NCBI GenBank assembly: GCA_021234155.1
Contig: JAJEKV010000075.1
Span: 2,358,001-2,422,000, forward strand
Direction: 5' to 3'
Length of the DNA stretch: 64,000 nucleotides
Source of the DNA: Isoetes taiwanensis
Taxonomy: Eukaryota; Streptophyta; Lycopodiopsida; Isoetales; Isoetaceae
Shown in pieces: positions 52,970 to 64,000 of this stretch. The number at the start of each line of letters is the position of its first letter. Position 1 is the first letter of the stretch. Under the pieces are notes generated by a model. That model was not told the origin of the DNA. It searched no databases and saw only the letters and a list, made by a program, of their open reading frames with translations. The position numbers and the translations under genes are program-made.

Positions 52970-54439
52970 CTGCAACTGAATTCAACCCAGCCCACTAACC
53001 ACATAGAACTTGTTGCCTTCTGCAACCTGCAAGTCTCCTGGAATAATTGGAGCCCATGTAGAAGGGCCTCGCTTGGCACCTACTTCAAATGCTAAGACGA
53101 ACCTGCACATGAATTAAGAGCAACAAAATGAAGAGCAAGTAAGAATACAGCCTGCACTCTACAGACAGAAAAGGAAATCAAACTTTAGGAATTGAATTGG
53201 AACACTAGACAGCTCCTGCCGTAGGAAGTTCCAGAAGCTTGAACAAAAGCACAACAAGAAGTCGCACCGAACAAAGAAAAAGGCTCAAAATCCCTCAGAA
53301 CGTGCTCTTTCTTTGCTAACATATCTGTCATCTAAATAATATAGTGTTGTCTGTGGGAGAAGCTGAAACAACAAAGGAATAGAATAGTTGGAAGTCAGCC
53401 GGGAACATTTTCAACTGAAAAAAAACAGTCAGGAAAAAATTAACGAACCGCCCTTTAGGCCCTTTCGCTTTCAGGCCCATTCATCCCTCTCTTCACTCTG
53501 CTGCTCCACCGCCATCGCTTTCAGGCCATCGCCACTCCGCTGCTCCACCGCTATCGCCAGCGCTTTCCAAAAATAACCTCAAAACTAAACCATTCAACCT
53601 AAGTCTATTTTACCCGCACTCAAAACCCTAGACTAGAGTCATTTGGGGTCAAAACTCGCCCTCCAGCTCAGACTTCTACAGTTTTTCTATACAATACCTC
53701 TATATAACCATAGAAATCTTAAGTTAGAAATATACGATTTCACAATTGGGCCACTTTATGAATGTAACCAGGCATAATTCCAATCTTGCACTCTCCTGGC
53801 TTAGTACTGCCAGGACAATGTGGTCCTAGTAACCGTGTCTTGCTTTGACCATTTAAAGCAGCTTCCACTCTAACTTGCATCACACATGGCATCCAGAAAA
53901 GTAGAACATGGTCAAGAAATGCACATTTGAATCAATTACATACGGTCAGTGTATGGCAGTTCTAGGCGCTTCACAGAATTTCTGGTTCAAAAAGTGATTT
54001 TCCGATTCACTTGAAATATAGTAGGATATCCCCCTGAATCATGAAGCGGTATTGTAAACAGCAGTAAGAAATAATCAAAAGCAGATATTTGGGACAACAG
54101 ACACAATAGTAAAAGGATAAGTAAAAGGATAAGTAAACAGGTGAAGAACCGCAGGATATCGATACAGAGAAGAGTCGAACGAAGTGGCAAAGGCTCTAGA
54201 TATGGCAAAAACAAAACAGCGGACAGCTATAGACTATGACACGGCGGGAACCAACACTGAGCACAAAAGGTGGCGAAGGTGGTGGACTTGGGAGGAACTC
54301 ATGACAAGGGGAGTAAGCAAATAGATGACAAAGCGGTGCCATGTCATATAGGCATACAGACAGAGAGATAAAGGGAAATGGACGAGGCGTAGATGACAAA
54401 ATGACAAAATGGCAAGGGGAACATACATTGGAACTACAG
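52970..54439. other. No gene recognised
   Basis: Short frames and a small duplication related to 52829-52969; the 5' start of the LINE may lie in its last part. Confidence 0.4.
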
Positions 54440-54478
54440 GGGAAAGGTAAATCATAAGAGTGGACAGAATAAGTTGCA

Positions 54479-54870
54479 GGACAGAGAGGCCCAGCCTCCG
54501 CCACACACCAGTATAGCGAGGGCTAGACCCACCAACTGGTAAACTGGACCACTGCAAATCCAGAACACAAACAACTACAAAGGTCACAAGACCATAAGAG
54601 TAAAAGGTGGACAGTTGTAGCTACGGGACAGAGAGGCTCAGCCTCCGCCGTACACCAGGATAGCGAGGGCTAGACCCACCAACTGGTAAATCTGGACCAC
54701 TATAAACTCGAAACATCGCAAAATTGCATAAATTGCAAACTGCGAGAACATAAGAGTATAAAGCGGACGGGGGTAAGTTACGGGACGGAGAGGCTCAGCC
54801 TCCGCCGTACACCAGGATAGCGAGGGCTAGACCCACCAACTGGTATCCGTACCACTATAAACTCAGCACA
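54479..54870 (+). repeat. LINE 5' monomers, three units
   Basis: GAGAGGC.CAGCCTCCGCC followed by AGCGAGGGCTAGACCCACC occurs at 54484, 54629 and 54787, spacing about 145 and 158 bp. Each unit has a further ACCACT...AACT segment. Tandem GC-richer monomers ahead of the first frame recall the promoter monomers of some L1 families; that role is inference. Confidence 0.75.
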
Positions 54871-55197
54871 GTATACGACCCTCGAAGTGATTCGCGGTTC
54901 CGCCGAAATGATTGAATATACATTAGAGCATAAATAAACGCAGGATGGCAAGTACCGAACCCATATCAGTAAGGAAGGGAGGTCACCGCTAGCCAGTCAT
55001 TAGAGGAAATGGGATACGAAGAGATCCACAGGGCAGAACGAATAATAAGTAGTAGGGGCAGAATAATTAATGGCTATCCTAAAATTCAAAATTCAAAATT
55101 AGGATTAACGATGCCTTTTGAATTAAGGGACCGTTTAGTGATACAATATATATGCTTAATAGAGGAAGTATGACAATATCGCCTCGCAGAGCTTGTA

Positions 55198-57189
55198 GTG
55201 GTTACCCGGACGAAGAGTACAGCGGCACGCTATATTTTCAAAGCAATGGCGGAAAGCACCAGCCTCAGCCAGCTAAAGAAAGCAGATGCGGCAAGGGCAC
55301 CAGCAAGCCAACAGGACCTCAACGATTTTCTAGCGCAGATGAACAAGCAGTTGGAGTCCAGGATACCCAGCATGGATGCACTCAACACGCTGGCAGAAAT
55401 AGTCAATCGTAACAAGATAGCCATCTCCAGCATGGACATGAGGATAGAGGGAGTGGAGAAGACAAGCGAGGATATGCAGCGCAGAATGGACGAGATTGAG
55501 GAGGAGAAAGCCAAAATCTTGAAGAGGTTGGTTGAATTAGAAAAAAGAAATGTTGATTTGGATGCATGGGAATCATTTGATAAAATAAAATCGCATATCA
55601 TGGAATATGAGGAACAGAATAGAATTAAGCATGACGTTAGGCTGATAGGGGTAGCAGAGAAACCTAACGAGGACACATATCGAGTGACTGCAGAAGTAAT
55701 GGAGGTGGTCTTCAAAGAACATCGGAGCATCATTGTCAAGGCCGCACGGTCAGGCCAATGGAGGGGGCGGTCGAGACACATAAACCTGACACTCAGGGAC
55801 CTGCCAACCAAGGAGAGAATACTGCGCATGGGGTCCAGGTTGAGGAACGGGATCAAGGTGCAGGAAGCCCTAACAGTCATGCAACGCCAAGGGCTACACA
55901 AGGAGTTGGCCAAGGCCAGGGAACTGAATCAGGCAGGAATACAGGCAGGGGTCAAGAATGGCAAGGTGTTTCTGCACAAAAGGGGACGAACTCCACGTGT
56001 TCGTCAAGGACGTATGAGTAATCGAATTAGGGAGGCCAACGGATATGGGGAAGGAGAACATCAACCCACTGAGGGTCCTGATACAAGGACAGGAAAATAT
56101 GGCACTGGGGGGGACAATAACAGCAGTAGCCCCCGAAACGAGTCAGCACAGAGAGGAAGAAAGAGGGGGAAAAGGGGACGACACAGACCGAATAGTCCAA
56201 GTCGGAAACATGGATCCAACCCCGATCACAAAGACCAGAGGACGACCGAGAAGAATGGAAAACGGAGCAGAAAACACGGATACCCCGAGGGAGCAACCTC
56301 GAGGAAAGAGACGCTGACGATATGGTACTGGAATTGTACTGGATACCCTTGGGATGACGGAGGGAGGCTGGAGGGAGCACATAGCTGTGACATAATATGT
56401 CTTGTAGAGACATGGGAACACAACATAAAACGGCTGCCAGAGGAGGAGGGGTACCAGCTATTCACGTGCTGGAAGGACAAAGGTTTTAAGATAGAAAGAG
56501 GGAGTGCAGGTCTAGCCTGCTATGTCAAAGAAAATGTAGTAAACAGTGCATGTATTTTACACTCAGATGTCAATAAGAGATATATGATGTTAAGTATACA
56601 ATTACAAAGCAAAAAGGATTTAATTCTGATAATAGCATATTACCCACCGAGCAGCGATAAGCTAGAATTATTAGAACTGGGGGAGACTATGATGAAATGG
56701 AAGGAACAGGGGCCAATGATATTAATAGGCGATCTGAATGCCAGAACAGGACAGGAACAAGCACAAAACTCAAGCATAGAGGAAACAAGTGGACAATGGA
56801 CCCACACGGCAAGATCACGGGAGTGGGAGAGACATACAGAGGACAGGGCAGAAGTCAATGCTAAAGGGGAGCTACTGCTCGAAGTATGCACAGCTACGGG
56901 GGTCATTATAGCCAATGGAGCACAGAGATGGGAAGGGTCAGGGAATTTCACGAGCCAGAACGTACACGGGAGAAGTATAGTAGATTATGTGATAATGAAT
57001 GACACAGCAGCGGAGATAGTCTCGGGATTTATGCTCCTAAAATGGCCGATCGAGAAAAGGGAGAGTCATAGACCCATACAGTTAACACTTACAGGAAATA
57101 AGCAGGTTTCAAATGACAGTCTATTAAAGAAGAAATGGGAAAATGGAACTGGGGGGAACACAGGGCGACAAAAATGGGAACATGCTTAA
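55198..57189 (+). CDS. LINE ORF1-like domain joined to APE-type endonuclease
   Basis: A single 663-codon frame. Residues 1-140 form a coiled coil (heptads around IEGVEKTSEDMQRRMDEIEE). Residues 140-265 resemble the RNA-binding and C-terminal domains of L1 ORF1 proteins (HDVRLIGVAEKPNEDTYR, RHINLTLRDLPTKERIL). A basic low-complexity linker follows (about 265-375). From about 378 there is an APE-type endonuclease: WYWNCTGYPW, IICLVETWEHN with the catalytic Glu, IIAYYPPS, ILIGDLNARTG and a C-terminal SHRPI with the catalytic His. The first ATG may be later, at 55246, giving MAESTSLSQ. The frame stops just before RT. No zinc knuckle is seen between the halves. Joining ORF1 and endonuclease in one frame is unusual. 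Confidence 0.8.
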   Translation: MVTRTKSTAARYIFKAMAESTSLSQLKKADAARAPASQQDLNDFLAQMNKQLESRIPSMDALNTLAEIVNRNKIAISSMDMRIEGVEKTSEDMQRRMDEIEEEKAKILKRLVELEKRNVDLDAWESFDKIKSHIMEYEEQNRIKHDVRLIGVAEKPNEDTYRVTAEVMEVVFKEHRSIIVKAARSGQWRGRSRHINLTLRDLPTKERILRMGSRLRNGIKVQEALTVMQRQGLHKELAKARELNQAGIQAGVKNGKVFLHKRGRTPRVRQGRMSNRIREANGYGEGEHQPTEGPDTRTGKYGTGGDNNSSSPRNESAQRGRKRGKRGRHRPNSPSRKHGSNPDHKDQRTTEKNGKRSRKHGYPEGATSRKETLTIWYWNCTGYPWDDGGRLEGAHSCDIICLVETWEHNIKRLPEEEGYQLFTCWKDKGFKIERGSAGLACYVKENVVNSACILHSDVNKRYMMLSIQLQSKKDLILIIAYYPPSSDKLELLELGETMMKWKEQGPMILIGDLNARTGQEQAQNSSIEETSGQWTHTARSREWERHTEDRAEVNAKGELLLEVCTATGVIIANGAQRWEGSGNFTSQNVHGRSIVDYVIMNDTAAEIVSGFMLLKWPIEKRESHRPIQLTLTGNKQVSNDSLLKKKWENGTGGNTGRQKWEHA

Positions 57190-59512
57190 TGATATAACAG
57201 TGAAAGTGGCAACAGAAGTTTTTGGGAAGAGGAGAAGAAAAAGGGGGAATGATGCCTTCAAGGCCTCAACCTGGTATAATGATGAGTGCAGAGAGCAAAA
57301 AAGAAGGGTCAGAGAGCAGAGAGGAAGAGAGACATATCAAGCTGAAAAAGTGGTATATCTGAGGATGTTGAAGGCAAAGAGAAACAAAAACTTGGTACAA
57401 CACCAATGGGGATTGGCTAAACTACTCAAAAAGCAACCCCGAAAATTCTGAAAAGGATTTAAAGGAAAAGGACAAGGGAATAAGAAGAATCGAAACACAC
57501 AAGGCGATATTGGGGCAGCCGGATGGGAGAGATACCTTGAAAATTTGTATAAGACCGGGGCTTCCCCAGCACCAATACCAGAATTACAGGAGATGGACAC
57601 ACCATGTTTCAGCATACAGGAAGTGATGATAGCGCTAAATAGGATGGCCAACAACAAAGCTCCAGATCTGTATGGACTAACTGTGGAACTACTAAAATGT
57701 GCAGACACCGCGTTAGGGAAATAGGTGACAGATATATTCAACAGCATAATACACACGGGACTCCCAGACAGATGGGCGTACAATAGGGTCATACCCCTAC
57801 ACAAGGGAGGGAGCAAACATGAACCTGGAAATTACAGAACCATAATGGTTAGCTCCATCTTTGCAAAATGGTTTAGAAAGGTCCTAGACAATAAGTTGAA
57901 ACAATGGGCAGAGATAGAGAACCTGAGAGCACAGGGGCAGGCAGGTTTCAGGCCGGAGCACTCAACCACGGACCACCTAGTAACCCTCAGGATATTAATA
58001 GAACAGAACAGAAATCAGGGGAAGAAAGTAATATGCTGCTTTGTGGGCTTTAGGAAGGCTTTTGACACAAATCCCCGGGAGAAGCTATCTGAGGCTCATA
58101 GATATGCAGGCACCAAGAGACATGGTAGGGGCAATTGCAAGATTGTACTATAGTGTATATGCAAAAATGGAAGAAGAGGGAAAAGCAATAGATTGCGACA
58201 CGGGAGTCAAACAGGGGTGCCCGCTATCCCCAACACTGTTCGGAATATACATAGATGCATTACAAGATTTCATAGCAGAACAGCAGGGGGACATAGACGC
58301 TCCTACGCTAGGGGAAACCAAGGTACCCATTATGTTATATGTCGATGACCTGAGCATGATGGCCACAAAAAACAAGGGAATGCACGCAGTTCTTGAAAAC
58401 TGGGGAGACCTTCTCGCTAAAAGGGTTGGTTGATAAATCTTGCAAAAAAACAAAATAGTCTTTGCAATGTGAATAGACACAAATTGTTCAAGTATTTGGG
58501 AACAGAACTAGAAGAGTCAACAGAGTATAGATACATGGGGTACGATACACATGGTACAGGGAAATGGGCTAAAGGGGCAGATACAAGATTCCAAACAGCC
58601 ATTGGGAGTTACTATAATATGAAAAATTTCTGCAATAAAAGCAGAATAATAGACTGGGAAATCAAATGCTATCTGTTCAGTGCAGTGGTCGCGACCACGC
58701 AACTATACGGGGCCGAGGCTTGGGGACCGGGGCTAACAGAAAAGAAATGGGAAAAACAGGAAGGAATCCTCAGGCAATGGCATAAACAGGAATTCAAGCT
58801 GAGAACAAATACACCACAAACAGTCATAGTATATGAGACGGGACAGAAACCAATGGAGGTAAGGGCATGGGAGAAGACTATCAGATACCTCATAAGAAAT
58901 AATGCAAGTGAGAAACCGAATAAACTAGCGAATATCGCGATTAGCGAGTCAGCAAAATCACACATTATCGCGAGCAACGGATGGTTCAGGGATGTAGCAG
59001 TGTGGACCAGAGAAATGGGGATGAACCTGAGCGACCTTATAAACGAAGGCGAATGGAATGAGGATTGGACAAACAAGGCTACGCAAGCATGGCTGCAAAA
59101 ACACACAGGGCCCAAGACAATTTGGCTTATGACAGTCTTCAACCCAGAACATCGGATAGGGCAGCAGATGTACCAGGATAATTTACTAGGAAAAACCAAG
59201 AGGGATATCCTAGCAAGATTTAGGATGGGGAGCCATGACCTAAGAATTGAAAAGGACAGATGGAGGAGAGTAGAGAAAGACGATCGGATATGCAGAATCT
59301 GTGACAGAGGGGAAGTGGAAGACGAAAATCGCATGCTCAATGAGTGCCCAATATATGGAGACATCAGGAACAAATACAAAAACATAAGATGGGGCCAGCC
59401 CATATACGCCATGATGGCAAGGACAGAAACAATGAGAGATTTAGCAGACGCAATACAGGAAATGACGACAAAGCACGGGGAAGTACATAAGGAAAAAGGA
59501 CTTCTGATATGA
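57190..59512 (+). pseudogene. LINE reverse transcriptase and C-terminal region, frameshifted
   Basis: The coding sequence continues in other frames. Near 57725-58153 are VIPLHKGGSKHEPGNYRTI and QAGFRPEHSTTDHL; at 58041-58433 GVKQGCPLSPTLFGIYIDAL and LYVDDLSMM, a YVDD form of the catalytic box; at 58430-59512 a 360-codon open end with WFRDVAVWTREMGMNL and CRICDRGEVEDENRMLNEC, the CxxC zinc motif. At least three frame changes (near 57180, 57450, 58100) and an in-frame TAG near 57722 separate these parts. Confidence 0.85.
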
Positions 59513-59751
59513 GCCGCCCGGGAGGCGAATCGTAACTGCCCAAAAATGCTCAGCTTAAAGCTGATTGATAACGACGCACCTCTGCACGGCCTTGAAGCCG
59601 ATCCAAAGCGGAGTGCCGATATTAATAGAAAAAAGGGAGCCTTCAGAAAAGGCTACAATAAAGCCAGCGTGATGTGTTAGTAGCACCCATCAGGGAGCTC
59701 GCCCATGCTACATAAGTCCAGGGGCCTCAGGGCACAAGGGACAATAATGTA

Positions 59752-59780
59752 TATTCTATTCTATTCTATTCTATTCTATT
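59752..59780 (+). repeat. LINE tail of ATTCT repeats
   Basis: Five to six TATTC units close the element in place of a poly(A) run. Some LINE clades end in short tandem repeats copied by their RT; most L1s end in poly(A). Confidence 0.8.
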
Positions 59781-59789
59781 ATATATTTA

Positions 59790-60135
59790 GCCCATGGTTT
59801 GCAAATTTACTATCAAACAGATTACCCTAGATCAAAGTAGATAAAGTACATATATGAATGAACAATAGATAGAGAAACGATATTATGTTGCATTAAGTTA
59901 GAAAGTGCAACGCTCACGAACATTATTTTGGATTGAAATCAGTGATGGATCCAGCATAGTTAACAGAGAAGGTCTTTATTGAATTGTAATCATGCAACAT
60001 ATCTCGAAACTAAACAGGGTCCTTCATAAGTACAGAAAGTGCTCCGTTTCTGTGTTCCCTAGCAATTGATCTCATGTGCAACCACCAATGCATACGGGAA
60101 CTGAATCTGTCTCTATCACAATCTTATCCCGTAGC
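59790..60135 (-). pseudogene. Duplicated tail of an unidentified gene, decayed copy
   Basis: About 80% similar to 61610-61940. On the minus strand it reads DKIVIETDSVPVCIGGCT and then meets stops and frame changes, while the other copy stays open. It begins immediately after the LINE tail. Confidence 0.65.
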
Positions 60136-60440
60136 GTTAGGTGAGCTTTCACATGCCACAATTCTAGCAAATGTCATCCATGTCATTGTCTTCAAAGTAT
60201 GTACTGCAAACTGTTTTTACCCTGTCTGCTCCACCGCTTCTAAGATGCAGCTTGCATGTGATCTGTAATGTTTGAGACCAAACAAGATTAAGTAAGCATA
60301 GGAAGTATATTAATTTTCACGATGTAAATCTAACAATAAAAAATTAGTTCACTACCAACATAGTATAACAATCAAATAATGGCGAAGGTAAAATAATTGA
60401 CAATGTATTAAGTGAAGAAATACCTATCCATTGTGTCTTA

Positions 60441-60825
60441 GGAAGACAACATCCTGTAGGTAATTAGGGAAATCAGCCTTACACTTAAAAACATTATTTG
60501 GCACATAAATATTCATTCATATAGACACTTACTTTAATGCAATTAGGAGGATCTTGCTCGTTTAAATTCACGGCTTCATTATGGCACTGCCTAGGATTGA
60601 AGATGCTATTGCAACATGGTGCCCTAATCAAGCAACAACGGATGGAGAAAATCAAGCTCGTGTTCAGATCTCTGCTTTGAACCTTGTAAACTGGACTGAA
60701 CCTTCAAAGCATCTGCATTAGGTAAATAAAACACAACCACATATTTATCAGAAGAGAGAGATGGGCCTGATACCATAATTCATGAAACTGTTGAACTGCA
60801 ATGAACATTTGATGTAAACCTAGAA
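60441..60825 (+). repeat. 385-bp tandem duplication, unit 1
   Basis: Repeated without any difference that I can see at 60826-61206. It contains an open stretch MALPRIEDAIATW...TEPSKHLH (60578-60721), followed by GTAAAT, which could be a donor site. The protein is not recognised. Confidence 0.9.
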
Positions 60826-61206
60826 GGAAGACAACATCCTGTAGGTAATTAGGGAAATCAGCCTTACACTTAAAAACATTATTTGGCACATAAATATTCA
60901 TTCATATAGACACTTACTTTAATGCAATTAGGAGGATCTTGCTCGTTTAAATTCACGGCTTCATTATGGCACTGCCTAGGATTGAAGATGCTATTGCAAC
61001 ATGGTGCCCTAATCAAGCAACAACGGATGGAGAAAATCAAGCTCGTGTTCAGATCTCTGCTTTGAACCTTGTAAACTGGACTGAACCTTCAAAGCATCTG
61101 CATTAGGTAAATAAAACACAACCACATATTTATCAGAAGAGAGAGATGGGCCTGATACCATAATTCATGAAACTGTTGAACTGCAATGAACATTTGATGT
61201 AAACCT
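60826..61206 (+). repeat. 385-bp tandem duplication, unit 2
   Basis: Second unit. The lack of visible differences points to a very recent duplication or an assembly duplication. Confidence 0.9.
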
Positions 61207-61730
61207 TCTAGGTTGTTGCATTAGAGAATCTTCTGGGTTGCATCTAAACATGCTATTTTCATGTTCATTAACTTGTGTATATGAAATGACAGTTCTAAGT
61301 TTCAAGTGTTCTCCCTGTAGAAAAATTGAACACTTTAGGAATTGGAGAGGTAAAATGCACGAAGATCAGGTTGTGTCGTCTCCTTTAAACTGGTGCAGGA
61401 AGTATGGAGAGCGTAATTGAGCATGGCATGGGCTACTACTGCCATGGAAATTGCATTTTTAATGCACATTTTAAGTTCAGACTACGATAACCGTTGAAGA
61501 AGTCTACACCTGTCGCCTCTGTCCAATAACGTAGCAGATGCATTAGATATGGATTACAAATTTTCGTAATACTTAAATATCTGACTATGTCTGTCTTTAG
61601 CTTATGGTTTTGCAAATTTTTGGCCAAACAGATTACATTAGATTAAAGTACATAAACCGTATGTAAATGAGCAATAGATACAAAGCCCACATTACATTGC
61701 ATTAAGATACAAAGAGCAACACTTATGGCA

Positions 61731-62081
61731 TTATTTTGGATTGAAATCAGTGGTGGATCCAACATAGTTGACAGAGAAGGTCTTTATTGGGTTGTAATCG
61801 AGCAGCATATCTCGAAACTGGACAGGATCCATTATAAGTGCAGAGAGTGTGTCTGTTTCTGCGTTCCCTGGCAATTGATCTAATGTGCAACCGCCAATGG
61901 ATATGGGAATTGAGTCTGTCTCTGTCACAATCTTATCACGTAAAAGAGGAAGCATTTCTAGAGTGTGTTTACACATGCTCAAATGTATCCTTTTGGTTGA
62001 TGCTAGAACTGCAGGGATTTCTTGAACAAGAATCAACTTTAAAAAATTATGTCGGACAGTAAGCCTAAAAATTCTAATCAA
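61731..62081 (-). CDS. Unidentified gene, probable last exon
   Basis: The minus strand is open for 116 codons and reads LVQEIPAVLASTKRIHLSMC, LEMLPLLRDKIVTETD, GGCTLDQLPGNAETDTLSAL and MDPVQFRDMLLDYNPIKTF before a stop. The regular, protein-like composition and the diverged second copy at 59790-60135 suggest a real gene end; its coding part probably starts at an acceptor near 62040. I cannot name the family. Confidence 0.4.
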   Translation of the reverse strand: MIRIFRLTVRHNFLKLILVQEIPAVLASTKRIHLSMCKHTLEMLPLLRDKIVTETDSIPISIGGCTLDQLPGNAETDTLSALIMDPVQFRDMLLDYNPIKTFSVNYVGSTTDFNPK

Positions 62082-64000
62082 AGAGAGAGAGAGAAGTTTA
62101 TCATTCCCTCCAAAAACTTATGTCATTGCAATAGCAAAATTGAAGGCAATGGCTAGGACAACACTAGTTCTCTACGTGCTTGTTATTCAAAGACACAACT
62201 ACAAGAGAGGACGTAGTAGTAGAAATAAAAACAACTAGAAAGTTAATGTTCTATAAATAACAAATATTCATGCCGATAACTAGAGTTTTAATTATATGGA
62301 ATTCCAATCTTTATCTCCTTTAGCATGCAGAAGCAATCCATAGAGCAACCCATAGGTATTGACTCCACTAAACGACACTAAACTATTGAATTTGCCTCTA
62401 TACTTTATGCATATATAATCACGAAAACAAAAGCATTATATGCTCCTCTTTAATTAGAACTACAACAGCATTGGCTTTTGTCATTTGCAAGATGACAACA
62501 GTCGATAAACACAAAATATTGAATAAGAGTCAATAAACACATAATATCGATTCTTGTCACTTACTTGGTAATCACAATAGTGTGTAGTTGTGCATACATC
62601 AATGAGTCGTTTAATGGGCAATCCATTGATGCGTTAGCATCTTGTTTTATAACAAAGAGTTTGTAATAAGCTTATATGATTTTAAGGGCCAAACTTTTTA
62701 ACAGCCCATGAGTTTTGTTGCACAACCGATGCTTGTTCGACTGCAAATGCAAAGCCACAAAAAATAAAAAAGGAAAACAAGAAGGTAAATAAAGCTTAAA
62801 CTAAGCATGTTTTTTCCTATTGTTTATTGTGGGTTGTCTGGTCTGGTTACGGCTGGATATTATGCTATGGGTCAACGCCGAGAAGCTCATCTCTGGTTGC
62901 TGTGGAGCTCATGCTACAACAGTTGAAAGCATAGGCAAGGTTACAGAAGCACCAACAAAAGCCTCCATAGCGAGACATAGTTCAAGAAGTAGGGCTCTTG
63001 AAGCCTCCATAGCCAGATATCGTTCAAGAAAACGCAGGTAAAAAACAAGAAATGATGCGCCAACTGAGGCGGCATGAAGCGCCATCACCCAAAATGCTAA
63101 CCTGCAAAAAAAGAACCGCCGGATTTGCATGCCCACAGAGTCTTGATGGCACCAAACAAAAAAGCACAACAACAAACAACACAAGGGGCAATTTAAATGG
63201 CTATTTTGGCTTTTGCATCCACATGCAAGAAGTATAGTTTTAGATCTAGCTATAGATGGATCAGGCTGTTTTGCAATCAGAGAAGGATGTGGAGGTGAAG
63301 GCAACAGCCGATGAAAATCCAGTTGTGTCCATGTGAATAAAACATGGCCTTGCAATCCGAGTTCATCATAAAAAACAAAAAAAAAAAATAACAAAGTTCA
63401 TCACTAAAAGCGCAAGAACAGACATGCAATTTGATGTAATACTACAGATTCATATTTCATGGTTAATTCCATAGTCGGGCTAAAGCTCCAATCCTTACAT
63501 GGGGCATAAGGATTGGGACAAATGAATAGATATGATTTACATGACCATTCCATGTTTCGAGGTTTTCTTTGTTCTAGTTTTTTGTACATCAATTTCCATC
63601 AATGCATGCTCTATGATTGTGTTTGAAGATATGGTGGATGATTACGTTTGGTGGCTTCAAAATACATCCATCTACCACTCATCCATTACAAGGCGATGCC
63701 ACTAAGATAGCTGCCCCAGCTTAAAAAAAAAGAATTGGCAAACAGGAAAAGATTGGCAAACAGGGCGCTGCAATTGGAGCTCCTACCTATATAGGGAAAC
63801 TCAAATTTTTTTGGCAAAAAAGAGGAACTGGATTGTTGGCAGTTGTCTTTTTCATGGAAAGAAAAAAAATTGAATATTTCTGTTGCTGGCAGTTGTTTTT
63901 TTATGGGAAGAAAGAAAAAGGTTGAATATTTTTGTTTTGGTGTGTAATGAGAGATATTATTTTTTTTATTTAAAAAAAAAATCAAAATTCAAAAAACATT
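62082..64000. other. No gene recognised
   Basis: AT-rich sequence. The plus-strand frame at 62820-63041 contains a short internal repeat (ASIARHSSRSRALEASIARY) but matches nothing known to me. Confidence 0.5.

Larger units (their letters stand above)
54440..59785 (+). mobile_element. L1-like LINE, nearly full length, inactive
   Basis: Components in order: three 5' tandem monomers, an ORF1-like RNA-binding region joined in frame to an endonuclease, RT, a C-terminal zinc motif, a 3' UTR and an ATTCT-repeat tail. Frameshifts after the endonuclease make it inactive. The 5' border is uncertain and could lie up to 450 bp earlier. No target-site duplication was identified. It sits next to the duplicated gene tail at 59790. 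Confidence 0.85.

Noticed and set aside
55230-55913. Long minus-strand frame of 227 codons
   Set aside because: It is antisense to the LINE coiled-coil and RNA-binding region and has no independent protein features.
58669-59412. Minus-strand frame of 247 codons
   Set aside because: Antisense to the open C-terminal part of the LINE; composition bias explains its length.

Overview
This is nuclear DNA from a green plant, most likely a land plant with a large, transposon-rich genome. Four things point to this: intact multi-exon genes with short GT-AG introns for MCM4, VPS60 and the RNA polymerase I large subunit; a plant-type CACTA element; a chromodomain Ty3 element using an initiator-Met tRNA primer site; and tRNA-derived SINE relics. 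The sequence alone does not resolve the lineage (fern, lycophyte, bryophyte or seed plant).

Region 1, 1-14.9 kb: decayed LTR retrotransposon material. A 3' LTR with its polypurine tract (11.1-12.24 kb) closes a plus-strand internal region that lacks any recognisable pol and so resembles a non-autonomous large retrotransposon derivative. A roughly 2.9-kb block (1-2868) recurs almost unchanged at 12018-14901. Each copy holds LTR sequence, a leader/gag-like stretch read from the minus strand, a primer binding site and a second LTR in inverted orientation. Two relatives of the same leader carry paired hairpins whose arms differ in sequence but still pair. Between the blocks lies a broken histone H3-like sequence (3250-3716).

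Region 2, 14.9-26 kb: a gene-bearing segment. It contains a possible foldback RNA locus, a double-stranded-RNA-binding fragment, an SmF (spliceosomal core) pseudogene that keeps its introns, an intact VPS60/CHMP5 gene (+), and a convergent intact 21-exon MCM4 gene (-) with an E2F site just upstream of its start.

Region 3, 25.9-34.4 kb: nested transposons. These are a Ty3 chromovirus remnant (-), a LINE RT scrap, and a CACTA/EnSpm element (+) that has itself been interrupted by a poly(A)-tailed 1.27-kb insertion with clear target-site duplications.

Region 4, 34.7-47.8 kb: an intact NRPA1 gene (-), 21 exons, predicted 1613 aa, with LINE relics and SINE-like pieces in its introns.

Region 5, 47.8-64 kb: minisatellites, the 3' exons of an alpha/beta hydrolase, a succinyl-CoA ligase alpha pseudogene, an almost full-length but frameshifted L1-like LINE with tandem 5' monomers and an ATTCT-repeat tail, and a duplicated unidentified gene tail. 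The intact genes act in separate housekeeping processes (replication licensing, endosomal sorting, rRNA transcription); nothing suggests they work as a cluster.
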